From Chlamydiota bacterium (GTDB taxonomy: Bacteria > Chlamydiota > Chlamydiia > Chlamydiales > SM23-39), in the NCBI GenBank assembly GCA_021772165.1, contig JAJFMM010000148.1, positions 1 to 5,667 on the forward strand: 5,667 nucleotides of DNA, given 5' to 3'. The first letter of the stretch is position 1. Every line of letters starts with the position of its first letter. A program made the translations under genes and the position numbers. The notes beneath the pieces were generated by a model that searched no databases, was not told the DNA's origin, and was given only the letters and a program-made list of their open reading frames with translations. Below, in pieces: positions 1 through 5,603 of the stretch.

Positions 1-579
1 TTCAAATACATCGCCTCTGAGATCCGCGAGTGGGAAGAGAGCTTTGGCGGCTATCAGTTTATCTTCGGAGCGGAAGAGTCGCACGGCTATCTTCACGGCA
101 CTTATGTGCGCGATAAAGATGGCATAGGAGCCGCATGTCTGATCGCGGAAGCTGCAGAAGCAGAAAAGGTCAAAGGGAGCACGCTTCTCGATGCACTCCA
201 CGCGCTCTATCTAACCTATGGTGTGCATCGCCAATCGCTCTCAACCATCGCTTTCAAAGATACTTCCGAGGGTATGGAATCGATGCGCGCTCTTATGCAA
301 AGGCTACGAGATGATCCTCCTCGCGTAGTTGGGAGGCAGCCCGTCGAGCGTTTTGACGATGTACTGCATCACCCCTCTCTGCCGCCCTCCAATGTGCTGA
401 TTTTCTGGCTAAAAGATCAAACCAGACTCGTGATTCGCCCCTCCGGTACAGAGCCCAAAATCAAGATCTACCTCGAAGCATCCGATCCTCCGGGTCTCGA
501 TCTCGAACAGAGCATCTCTGCTTGCGATCAGCGTCTTCAAGAAACACTCGACGCTTTTCGGAAAGACAATGAGCTCTAA
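1..579 (+). CDS. Phosphohexomutase (phosphoglucomutase/phosphomannomutase family), C-terminal part, 5' end outside window
   Basis: The frame is open from base 1 to TAA at 577-579, giving 192 residues of a protein whose start lies to the left. Family knowledge: alpha-D-phosphohexomutases move a phosphate between C6 and C1 of a hexose through a phosphoserine enzyme in the cytoplasm, supplying sugar-1-phosphates for nucleotide sugars. Seen here: the sugar-binding loop AEESHG (window residues 24-29), followed by GTYVRDKDGIGAA as in phosphoglucomutase-2-like members, and the C-terminal phosphate-binding loop RPSGTEPKIKIY (146-157). The catalytic serine and the metal-binding DxDxD loop would be in the missing N-terminal part. 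The 3' end overlaps the next glycosyltransferase gene by 11 bases, which suggests co-transcription and a role in donor-sugar supply. Whether glucose or mannose is preferred cannot be decided from this fragment. Confidence 0.93.
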   Translation, partial: FKYIASEIREWEESFGGYQFIFGAEESHGYLHGTYVRDKDGIGAACLIAEAAEAEKVKGSTLLDALHALYLTYGVHRQSLSTIAFKDTSEGMESMRALMQRLRDDPPRVVGRQPVERFDDVLHHPSLPPSNVLIFWLKDQTRLVIRPSGTEPKIKIYLEASDPPGLDLEQSISACDQRLQETLDAFRKDNEL

Positions 580-1606
580 GATCTGTTTGAACATGATCGT
601 CAAAAACGAGAGTGCGACGATTGTAAGATGCCTCCAATCTGTGAAACGGCATATCCACTCCTGGGTCATTGTAGATACAGGATCGACCGATGGCACGCAG
701 GAGCTCATCCGAGAGTACTTGAGCGATCTTCCAGGCGTACTGCACGAGCGGCCCTGGGTCCATTTTGAGCACAATCGCAATGAGGCACTCGCTCTGGCAA
801 AAGGCAAAAGCGACTATCTTCTCTTCATCGATGCAGATGAGGAGCTGATCTGCCCTGAAAAGTGCTTTCTACCAAAATTGGAGCTCGACAAATACCTCGT
901 GGAGCATCGCTTGAAGGGCTACTCCTTTGAAAGAGCGCTTCTTATCTCTAATGATCCTGCCTGGAGATGGGAAGGAGTGGTTCACGAAACCATCCTCCAT
1001 CCGGGAGAACCTTCGACAGTTCGGCTGGCCACCTTAGTCGTGCAGTGCCATCCTCGAAAAGGCGGCTCAAACGTCTTGAGGCATATCGAGCTTTTAGAAA
1101 AGGCCCCCAAAGAGTCGAGAAATGTTTTCTATCTGGCTCAGAGCTACTTTGAAACCTCTCAATACCAGAGAGCCTACTACTGGTATGAGAAGAGATCGAC
1201 GATGGGCGGCTGGGATCAGGAGATCTACTGGTCGCTGTTTCGCATGGCGCTGATCCAAGAATATCATCTGCAGGAAAAGCCCTTCATTGAGCTCTACTTC
1301 CGGGCCTATCAGTTTCGCCCGTCGAGAATCGAAGCGCTCTACTATCTAGCCAACTACTATTCGCGAAATGAGCAGTGCTTTGCCGCTTTCTGGATTTTGA
1401 AGATCGCACTTGCAACGCCGCAGTCGAATGATGCCGTTTTAGTGGAACGCTGGATGTACGACTGGGGTGCTGACTATCTGCTTCTTGCCTGTGCTGTTGA
1501 GCTGGGCAAAACATCTGAAGTGAGCATTCAGGCGAGTAGACTCCTTAAAAATAAGTGTCTTCCCGCCTTGCAAAGAGAAGCTATAGACACTCTTTTGCCA
1601 ACTTGA
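569..1606 (+). CDS. Family 2 glycosyltransferase with C-terminal TPR-like region (paralog A)
   Basis: This 345-residue protein begins with a GT-A glycosyltransferase domain. Visible motifs are CLNMIVKNES (6-15), the nucleotide-binding DTGSTDGT (36-43), NRNEA (69-73), the metal-binding DADE (88-91) and WRWEGVVHE (132-140). This motif order is typical of the SunS-like GT2 branch often fused to tetratricopeptide repeats. Residues from about 175 onward are helical and TPR-like, for example SRNVFYLAQSYFETSQYQRA and RIEALYYLANYYSRNEQC. No signal peptide or membrane segment is evident, so a cytoplasmic enzyme is expected. The ATG at 569 lies inside the end of the mutase gene, with only a weak GGAAAG upstream at 560-565, so expression probably depends on translational coupling. 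All catalytic motifs are intact, so activity is likely. The donor and acceptor cannot be read from the sequence. It is a close paralog of the gene at 4191-5306. Confidence 0.92.
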   Translation: MSSKICLNMIVKNESATIVRCLQSVKRHIHSWVIVDTGSTDGTQELIREYLSDLPGVLHERPWVHFEHNRNEALALAKGKSDYLLFIDADEELICPEKCFLPKLELDKYLVEHRLKGYSFERALLISNDPAWRWEGVVHETILHPGEPSTVRLATLVVQCHPRKGGSNVLRHIELLEKAPKESRNVFYLAQSYFETSQYQRAYYWYEKRSTMGGWDQEIYWSLFRMALIQEYHLQEKPFIELYFRAYQFRPSRIEALYYLANYYSRNEQCFAAFWILKIALATPQSNDAVLVERWMYDWGADYLLLACAVELGKTSEVSIQASRLLKNKCLPALQREAIDTLLPT

Positions 1607-1862
1607 TGATCCGCTCATACTCTTCTAGATTGGGTATATCCACAACGCCCTTAGAAGGAACATTTTTTTCATCCAACACAGCAACAAGATGAGCAGCGGG
1701 AAAAGGTTCGCTCCCTGAAGTAGAAGACCAGTATTTAGCGCGATGCTCATCGAAAATATCGATCATTCTGGTTGCAACTTCAGGACATTTATAAGATCCA
1801 AGCACTCTTGGTCCAAGCTGTAGATGCATACAATGAATTAGAGGCATTCTTCCTAGTATCAT
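1581..1862 (-). CDS. Hypothetical protein, 93 codons; possibly the 3' half of a split gene
   Basis: I do not recognise this protein. It is mostly soluble in composition, with a basic and histidine-containing N-terminal part (PLIHCMHLQLGPRVLG), a central stretch PEVATRMIDIFDEHRAKYW, then PFPAAHLVAVLDEKNVPSKG and a helical charged tail. No signal peptide or membrane segment is seen. Its ATG overlaps the stop of the upstream 65-codon ORF as ATGA. The only ribosome-binding-like sequence is a weak GGTG two bases before the ATG. The same frame stays open about ten codons upstream of the ATG (AFDSQSLVGV), back to a TAG at 1893-1895, so a frameshift joining the two ORFs into one protein of roughly 155 residues is a real alternative. 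The 3' end overlaps the convergent glycosyltransferase gene by 26 bases. Base composition looks more AT-rich than that of the flanking glycosyltransferases. Confidence 0.5.
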   Translation of the reverse strand: MILGRMPLIHCMHLQLGPRVLGSYKCPEVATRMIDIFDEHRAKYWSSTSGSEPFPAAHLVAVLDEKNVPSKGVVDIPNLEEYERIIKLAKECL

Positions 1863-2056
1863 GACACCAACCAGTGATTGACTATCAAACGCCTACAAAT
1901 CTCTTGCTCAGCCAGCTGGGATTGCTTTAGGTGAGTTTTCATGATTCTGCTTACTATTTTTGCTGCTTGCTCTCGGGATGGCTTCGTATCTTCGCGATTC
2001 CGCACATACGCAGAAACCGCATGAGCTCCCAATGCTCTCAAGGCTGTCGTCATCAT
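1859..2056 (-). CDS. Hypothetical small protein, 65 codons; possibly the 5' half of a split gene
   Basis: I do not recognise this short, basic, alanine-rich protein (starts MMTTALRALGAHAVSAYV, then a charged helical stretch with SREQAAKIVSRIMKTHLKQ). The ATG at 2056 is preceded by AGAGG (2062-2066) with a five-base gap, a reasonable Shine-Dalgarno, which supports this start over the ATG at 2053. The frame is also open upstream to a TAA at 2075-2077 (FFSEDG before the first Met). It begins 48 bases after the end of the group-1 glycosyltransferase gene and ends in an ATGA overlap with the 93-codon ORF. It might encode an independent protein coupled to its neighbour, or the N-terminal part of a frameshifted gene. 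The last dozen residues (RRLIVNHWLVS) may then be out-of-frame read-through. No helix-turn-helix or toxin-antitoxin signature could be assigned. Confidence 0.42.
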   Translation of the reverse strand: MMTTALRALGAHAVSAYVRNREDTKPSREQAAKIVSRIMKTHLKQSQLAEQEICRRLIVNHWLVS

Positions 2057-2067
2057 TCCATCCTCTG

Positions 2068-2102
2068 AAAAAAATTAAGGACAAGAAGATACGCTCTCCT
2101 CC
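2068..2102 (-). terminator. Weak terminator-like hairpin after the glycosyltransferase operon
   Basis: On the minus strand, just after the group-1 glycosyltransferase stop, GGAGGAGA (2095-2102) can pair with TCTTGTCC (2079-2086) with one mismatch and one G-T pair. TTAA and then seven T residues (2068-2074) follow. The stem is imperfect and the loop is eight bases, so this may be only a pause or partial terminator. If it works, it would separate the glycosyltransferase operon from the two small ORFs downstream. Confidence 0.3.
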
Positions 2103-2104
2103 AC

Positions 2105-3145
2105 TTAAAACTCAAAGTATGTTTTCCACTGAGAAGCAAGCGTTTGCCAGGTATATTTTTGCAGGACAAACTCTCCCATCGAACGCCTTTCTTCAAGAGA
2201 AATGGAGGGAGCTGTTTCGAGCGCTTGAAAAAGGGTAGAGCGATATTCTGCTAGTTCTTGACACTTGTAGCCATGCTGCACCGTCTCAGCGAGCGCGGTT
2301 CCCTCTAAAATAACGGGGACTGCACCTGAGAGCTGCGCGCGAAGAGCCGTAATGCAGAACGTTTCCGGCTTGATGCAAGGATAGGTCCAGAGAGAGGCTT
2401 TTGCATAGGCGCGGTTGAGCTCAAGATGCCCCACTTTACCACGATCGTATACATCGGGTAATTGAGTGACTGCTTGGCGCATCCACGCTTCCGTGTCAGG
2501 TGCGAGCAGTCCCCAATGCTTCCAGCCGTAATACACATCGAGAGTCGCTTTGGGAAAGCGCTCTTTGACCTCAGGCCAGAGCTGCAGAAGAATCTCCAGG
2601 CCCCTCGCATAATTCGAGCCGTAGATACACGCGTAGGGATTCTGCCTCTCTTGGACGGGAGAAAAGTGCTCTGCTTCAATGCCGTTGCCAAAGATCTCAG
2701 TGAAAGGCGTATAAGCCGGAGAGGAGGAGATCCAATGTTTTCTCTGCCACTCTGAGAGCCAGAGAACGCCATCGAATCCCTCAGATGGCATCTCCTGATT
2801 GTCAATCGTATCATGCGGCCAAAGGTAAGCTTTTTTGGCGATCCCTTTTTCCTTCAAAACAGAGCCGATATGCGGCCATCGCCAAGCGATGGCGATGTCT
2901 AGCGGCTCTGTGAGAGAAAAGTTCTGATCGACATAACGCGGATTGGATCCGATCAGCGAATGACAAGACTCTTCAGGAGGATTGCCGAAGACAAGAACCT
3001 CGTAACCGAGGTCGGCGAGCTCTTGCGACATGTAGATCACCGCCTCTTCTGAGCCCATGATGCCCGACTGGATCGATTCCGGATCCCAAGGATCCTGACC
3101 TTTTACCGAAAAGGTAAAAATACCGATCGTCTTTGCTTTTTTCAT
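2105..3145 (-). CDS. Group 1 (GT-B, GT4-like) glycosyltransferase with altered E-x7-E motif
   Basis: This 346-residue protein has the two-domain layout of GT-B glycosyltransferases. The N-terminal domain shows the glycine-rich SGIMGSEEA (27-35) and the stretch YEVLVFGNPP (48-57). A central LWPHDTIDN (108-116) precedes the C-terminal donor domain with YGSNYARGLE (175-184), VYYGWKHW (204-211), RGKVGH (235-240) and KPETFCITALR (259-269). Family knowledge: these retaining enzymes transfer a sugar from a nucleotide donor, and the two glutamates of E-x7-E contact the donor. Here the first Glu is E261, but the position of the second is Arg269, which may weaken activity or change the donor. The frame is open further upstream (to 3286), but ATG 3145 is chosen because AAGGAG (3153-3158) sits seven bases before it and the upstream extension runs antiparallel to no known domain and lies inside paralog B. 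The start overlaps the paralog B stop as ATGA. It is probably cytoplasmic or peripheral to the membrane. Confidence 0.9.
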   Translation of the reverse strand: MKKAKTIGIFTFSVKGQDPWDPESIQSGIMGSEEAVIYMSQELADLGYEVLVFGNPPEESCHSLIGSNPRYVDQNFSLTEPLDIAIAWRWPHIGSVLKEKGIAKKAYLWPHDTIDNQEMPSEGFDGVLWLSEWQRKHWISSSPAYTPFTEIFGNGIEAEHFSPVQERQNPYACIYGSNYARGLEILLQLWPEVKERFPKATLDVYYGWKHWGLLAPDTEAWMRQAVTQLPDVYDRGKVGHLELNRAYAKASLWTYPCIKPETFCITALRAQLSGAVPVILEGTALAETVQHGYKCQELAEYRSTLFQALETAPSISLEERRSMGEFVLQKYTWQTLASQWKTYFEF

Positions 3146-4194
3146 TGAACAACTCCTTGGTACGAAGAGAGCGCTGTGTAGTTTTCTTGCATCTGAGCGC
3201 GCTGATCTGCGGGTAGTGTGCGCACGTTCAATATTTTTTCGAGAGCCTCTTTTGCTTGGGCATACTTCTTGATTTGAAAGGCACACTCGGCAAATTGAGC
3301 GAGTAGTCCATACTCGTAAATCCAGCTTTTTCGCAAAAAGGGATCTTGAGGGCAGGGAATCGTCAAAGCAAATTCAGAGAGCACATAGCCCAATACGTAG
3401 TTTTCCTCACGGATCATACGAGCGGACAGATCGTAGAGCGGCTCTACGCGGCTCGGGAAAGAGTGGTACGCCTTGAGATAGTGATCGATCACCATCTCAA
3501 GAGGCTCTCCCTGTTTTTCCTTAAGGACTGCTATCCGATAGAGAGAATAGAACACTTCTTCCTGATCTTCCTCCAGACTCACTCTTTTCTCAAAGAGCTC
3601 AAGAGCCTCTTTCTCATCGCCCGCATCTTCACTCACTCTTGCCGTGTGAAAGACAATCCGCGGATGGTTCGGGTGCTGTGAGAGAGCAAATTTCCACTTC
3701 TCTTTTTCATCTTCTGCTCGGCTCTTCATTTTAGTAAGAATCGATCCAAAAAGTAGTTTAGCTGATTTGGCCTGAGGAGACCCTAGATCCTGGATCAACA
3801 CTTCGCCTCCTCGCCAGTCAAGTTTCGAGCGGAGTAGAAACGGCTTTCTCCAATCGATGCCATCTTGCCTGGAAATCGCGTAGTAACAGTCTTTATCCAG
3901 ATCTCCAAACCCAAACCGATCTGAAACGATGAGTTTCTCATCCGGATCGATGAGCAAAAGATAGTCTCCCTTCTCTTTTGCGCACGAGAGCAGCTTTTTT
4001 ATATCGGTTCCGGGAGTTGCCATCTCGACAGAGCCCACTTTTTCTTCCAGGACTCTTTTCACAATCTCTATTGAGCCATCCGTGGAGCCTATATCTAGAA
4101 TAAAATAGCCGTCAATCCACGGTTTGACAGAAGAGAGACACTCTTCAATCGTTTCAGAATCATTTCCTAGAATCATGGTTAAACAGACTGTCAT
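3142..4194 (-). CDS. Divergent family 2 glycosyltransferase-like protein with TPR-like region (paralog B), possibly inactive
   Basis: This 350-residue protein aligns by eye over its whole length with paralogs A and C. It keeps the nucleotide-binding DIGSTDGS (34-41) and a D-x-D in LLIDPDE (80-86). Other conserved GT2 motifs are changed: VKNES has become LGNDS (9-13), the NRNEA block is replaced by a lysine/leucine stretch near 64-75 (DIKKLLSCAKEKG), and W-x-W-x-GV-x-HE has become WRGGEVLIQ (127-135), losing the His-Glu pair. The C-terminal half is well kept, with RIVFHTARVSEDAGDEKEAL and RVEPLYDLSARMIREENYVL as TPR-like helices and a final LPADQR. This pattern suggests relaxed catalytic constraint but preserved scaffold. 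It could be a pseudoenzyme partner of its neighbours, or an enzyme with a changed mechanism. The reading frame is intact, the start overlaps the preceding stop as ATGA, and AGGAGG lies six bases upstream. Confidence 0.88.
   Translation of the reverse strand: MTVCLTMILGNDSETIEECLSSVKPWIDGYFILDIGSTDGSIEIVKRVLEEKVGSVEMATPGTDIKKLLSCAKEKGDYLLLIDPDEKLIVSDRFGFGDLDKDCYYAISRQDGIDWRKPFLLRSKLDWRGGEVLIQDLGSPQAKSAKLLFGSILTKMKSRAEDEKEKWKFALSQHPNHPRIVFHTARVSEDAGDEKEALELFEKRVSLEEDQEEVFYSLYRIAVLKEKQGEPLEMVIDHYLKAYHSFPSRVEPLYDLSARMIREENYVLGYVLSEFALTIPCPQDPFLRKSWIYEYGLLAQFAECAFQIKKYAQAKEALEKILNVRTLPADQRAQMQENYTALSSYQGVVQ
3153..3158 (-). promoter_or_regulatory. Ribosome-binding site that fixes the start of the group-1 glycosyltransferase
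   Basis: AAGGAG on the minus strand lies seven bases before ATG 3145, inside the last codons of paralog B. It decides against the longer open frame that begins at 3286. Confidence 0.8.
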
Positions 4195-5306
4195 GATGCA
4201 CCTCCTGTCGCATAAGAGAAGCCATAACGATAGGAGTCAAAAATCTTTATCTGGCTATTCTTCTGCATCGCCGCGCGCGTCTCCTCCGGAAGATCTTTGA
4301 TCACGAGCAACTTCTGCATCGCCTCATAGGTCTCTCCATGTCTTCCGATACGCCAAGCGCACTCTGCGAGCTGCACAAGCCTTCCCCATTTGTAAACGTT
4401 AAACTCGACTCGATAGATGCTCTCCGGATAGTTAAGAGTGAGAGCGGATTTGGCAAGCAGATAGCCCATGACATAATTTTTCCGCTTGATCATGTAGTCG
4501 GCGAAATAGACCAGAGCCTCAGCTCTAGTTGGTTGCGGGTAATAGGCTTTCAAAAAGCTTTCAACCACCATAGCAGTTGGCCACTTGAGCTTTGCTTTTA
4601 GAACGGCGCTTCGCAAAAGACAGTAGTTGATCTCATGCTCAAATCCACCCAAACGCGTTCTTTTTTCGTAACACTCTTGAGCTTCTTTGTCTCTGCACGC
4701 CGCCTCATAGGCTCCGGCGATATGAAAGAGCAAGCGCGTATTGTTCGGCTCTTCGGAAAGAGCCTTCTCCATGATCCAGATATCTTTTTCTAACGTTGTA
4801 GGATCGAGAGAGCGTCTACTATCTTTAGCTGTGGAGTCAATGAGTGCACCCTCAAGCTGCTTTCCCCCACCGACACGGGGACAGTGAATCTCTTCATGCA
4901 AAACCCCTTTCCAATTCCATGGGAGACCTTGCTTGGCCAAAATGAGGCGCAGGGACTCAGAATGCTCCAGACGGTTTACGGCGAAATAGCAGTCTAGATC
5001 TAACCAGGGAAAGGAATCTCTCCCTAGGATGAAAACCTCATCTGCGTCGATAAAAAGCAGATAGTCGCTCTTTCCCTTAGCCAGCTCCATCGCCTCATTG
5101 CGATTGGCTGCAAAATCAAACCACGGCCTCTCATGAAGCTCCCCCGGGATATCCTTCAAGGCATTGCGAATAATCTCCTGCGTACCATCCGTAGATCCTG
5201 TGTCGACAATGACCCAGGTATCGATATACTCTCTCACCGAAGCAAGACATCTCTCTATTACTTTACTCTCATTTTTAACGATCATATTCAAGCAAACAGA
5301 TTTCAT
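4191..5306 (-). CDS. Family 2 glycosyltransferase with C-terminal TPR-like region (paralog C)
   Basis: This 371-residue protein is the first gene of the minus-strand operon. Its GT-A domain is complete: CLNMIVKNES (5-14), DTGSTDGT (35-42), NRNEA (68-72), DADE (87-90) and WNWKGVLHE (130-138). From about residue 175 it has TPR-like helices, for example NTRLLFHIAGAYEAACRDKE and RAEALVYFADYMIKRKNYVM, ending with LPEETRAAMQKN and a 25-residue tail absent from paralog A. Motif order matches SunS-like GT2 enzymes, so a nucleotide-sugar-dependent transferase acting in the cytoplasm is expected; the acceptor, protein or glycan, is unknown. ATG 5306 is chosen because GGTGGA (5311-5316) precedes it by four bases. 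A GTG at 5315 in the same frame would add three residues but would sit on that site. It overlaps paralog B by four bases (ATGA). Nucleotide similarity to paralog A is obvious near the DTGSTDGT and DADE codons. Confidence 0.92.
   Translation of the reverse strand: MKSVCLNMIVKNESKVIERCLASVREYIDTWVIVDTGSTDGTQEIIRNALKDIPGELHERPWFDFAANRNEAMELAKGKSDYLLFIDADEVFILGRDSFPWLDLDCYFAVNRLEHSESLRLILAKQGLPWNWKGVLHEEIHCPRVGGGKQLEGALIDSTAKDSRRSLDPTTLEKDIWIMEKALSEEPNNTRLLFHIAGAYEAACRDKEAQECYEKRTRLGGFEHEINYCLLRSAVLKAKLKWPTAMVVESFLKAYYPQPTRAEALVYFADYMIKRKNYVMGYLLAKSALTLNYPESIYRVEFNVYKWGRLVQLAECAWRIGRHGETYEAMQKLLVIKDLPEETRAAMQKNSQIKIFDSYRYGFSYATGGAS
4201..4206 (-). promoter_or_regulatory. Ribosome-binding site of paralog B
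   Basis: A full AGGAGG on the minus strand lies six bases before ATG 4194 and inside the end of paralog C. Together with the ATGA overlap it indicates efficient coupled translation of the two genes. Confidence 0.82.
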
Positions 5307-5310
5307 TAAA

Positions 5311-5316
5311 TCCACC
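5311..5316 (-). promoter_or_regulatory. Ribosome-binding site that favours ATG 5306 for paralog C
   Basis: GGTGGA on the minus strand sits four bases before ATG 5306. The alternative GTG codon at 5315-5313 lies within this sequence and has no comparable site upstream. Confidence 0.55.
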
Positions 5317-5354
5317 GTTTTATTAATAAATCAATACAAACGATAGACAAACAA

Positions 5355-5370
5355 ATAGAATTAATTCTAT
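5355..5370. promoter_or_regulatory. 16-bp perfect palindrome, possible operator
   Basis: ATAGAATTAATTCTAT is identical to its reverse complement and has no spacer. It lies 49-64 bases upstream of the paralog C start codon. A dimeric regulator site is plausible, but the sequence is pure AT except for one G-C pair per half, and no regulator is encoded nearby. Confidence 0.35.
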
Positions 5371-5394
5371 AGAAATTTTCTTATCCTAGAGAAA
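5366..5394 (-). promoter_or_regulatory. Possible promoter of the minus-strand glycosyltransferase operon
   Basis: A TATAGA hexamer (5366-5371) could be a -10 element. TTTCTC (5389-5394) lies 17 bases upstream but matches the TTGACA consensus in only two of six positions. The placement, about 60 bases before paralog C, is sensible. The -10 overlaps the 16-bp palindrome, which would suit repression. Consensus matching is weak in this AT-rich stretch. Confidence 0.22.
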
Positions 5395-5405
5395 CAGTGG
5401 AGAAT

Positions 5406-5434
5406 TTTTGTCTGGATCGAGTTCCCAGACGAAA
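5406..5434. repeat. Inverted repeat with 10-bp stem in the divergent intergenic region
   Basis: The arms TTTTGTCTGG (5406-5415) and CCAGACGAAA (5425-5434) can pair over ten positions with one G-T pair around a nine-base loop. Neither side shows a clear long T run after the stem, so a terminator is not convincing. It would lie in the leader or promoter region of the minus-strand operon. Confidence 0.4.
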
Positions 5435-5505
5435 TTTTAAATGATTTATGCTCTTCACAACAAATACTCATTTTGTGATAAGAAAAATCATAGCCATTTT
5501 ATGAT

Positions 5506-5568
5506 ACCCGAGTTGCGGATTACTAAAAAGTTTCCAGGAGAAATTGCTTAGTAATCCGCAACTCGGGT
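5506..5568. repeat. Long hairpin with two perfectly matching 21-nt arms; possible small mobile-element remnant or leader structure
   Basis: The left arm 5506-5526 (begins ACCCGAGTTGCGG) is the exact reverse complement of the right arm 5548-5568 (ends CCGCAACTCGGGT), 21 of 21. After a two-by-two internal mismatch, six more pairs form (AGTTTC 5529-5534 with GAAATT 5540-5545, one of them G-T) around the five-base loop CAGGA. The sequence TGAT occurs just left (5502-5505) and, two bases removed, right (5571-5574), which is weak support for a target duplication. The structure ends 35 bases before the start codon of the small plus-strand gene, and the right arm runs into TTTT. Candidate identities are a very small MITE-like or solo terminal-repeat remnant, an intergenic palindromic repeat, or a leader attenuator. 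Confidence 0.85.
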
Positions 5569-5591
5569 TTTGATGTCTCGAATGCTACACC

Positions 5592-5597
5592 AAGGAG
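5592..5597 (+). promoter_or_regulatory. Ribosome-binding site of the small hydrophobic protein
   Basis: AAGGAG lies six bases before ATG 5604 and three bases before the adjacent in-frame ATG 5601. Spacing favours 5604. Confidence 0.75.
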
Positions 5598-5603
5598 CAA
5601 ATG

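Noticed and set aside
409..807. Minus-strand open frames across the mutase-paralog A junction (also 461-772)
   Set aside because: They lie wholly opposite two well-supported genes. A similar antisense peptide appears opposite paralog C at 5164-5346 simply because both strands mirror the conserved DTGSTDGT codons.
1960..2238. 92-codon plus-strand open frame
   Set aside because: It is antisense to the end of the group-1 glycosyltransferase and the small ORF, has no good ribosome-binding site, and its translation resembles no family I know.
2305..2814. 169-codon minus-strand open frame and the 97-codon plus-strand frame at 2462-2755
   Set aside because: Both overlap the conserved donor-binding domain of the group-1 glycosyltransferase in other frames and are shadows.
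3146..3286. 47-residue N-terminal extension of the group-1 glycosyltransferase
   Set aside because: It overlaps paralog B in another frame, has a basic low-complexity character unlike the family, and a strong ribosome-binding site marks ATG 3145 instead.
5473..5505. TTGTGA ... TATGAT as a plus-strand promoter for the small membrane protein
   Set aside because: The spacer is 21 bases, too long for a normal sigma-70 promoter. TATGAT alone is mentioned with the gene but not called.
5502..5574. TGAT on both sides of the long hairpin as a target-site duplication
   Set aside because: The right copy is two bases away from the arm and four bases is common by chance, so it is not evidence enough to call a mobile element.
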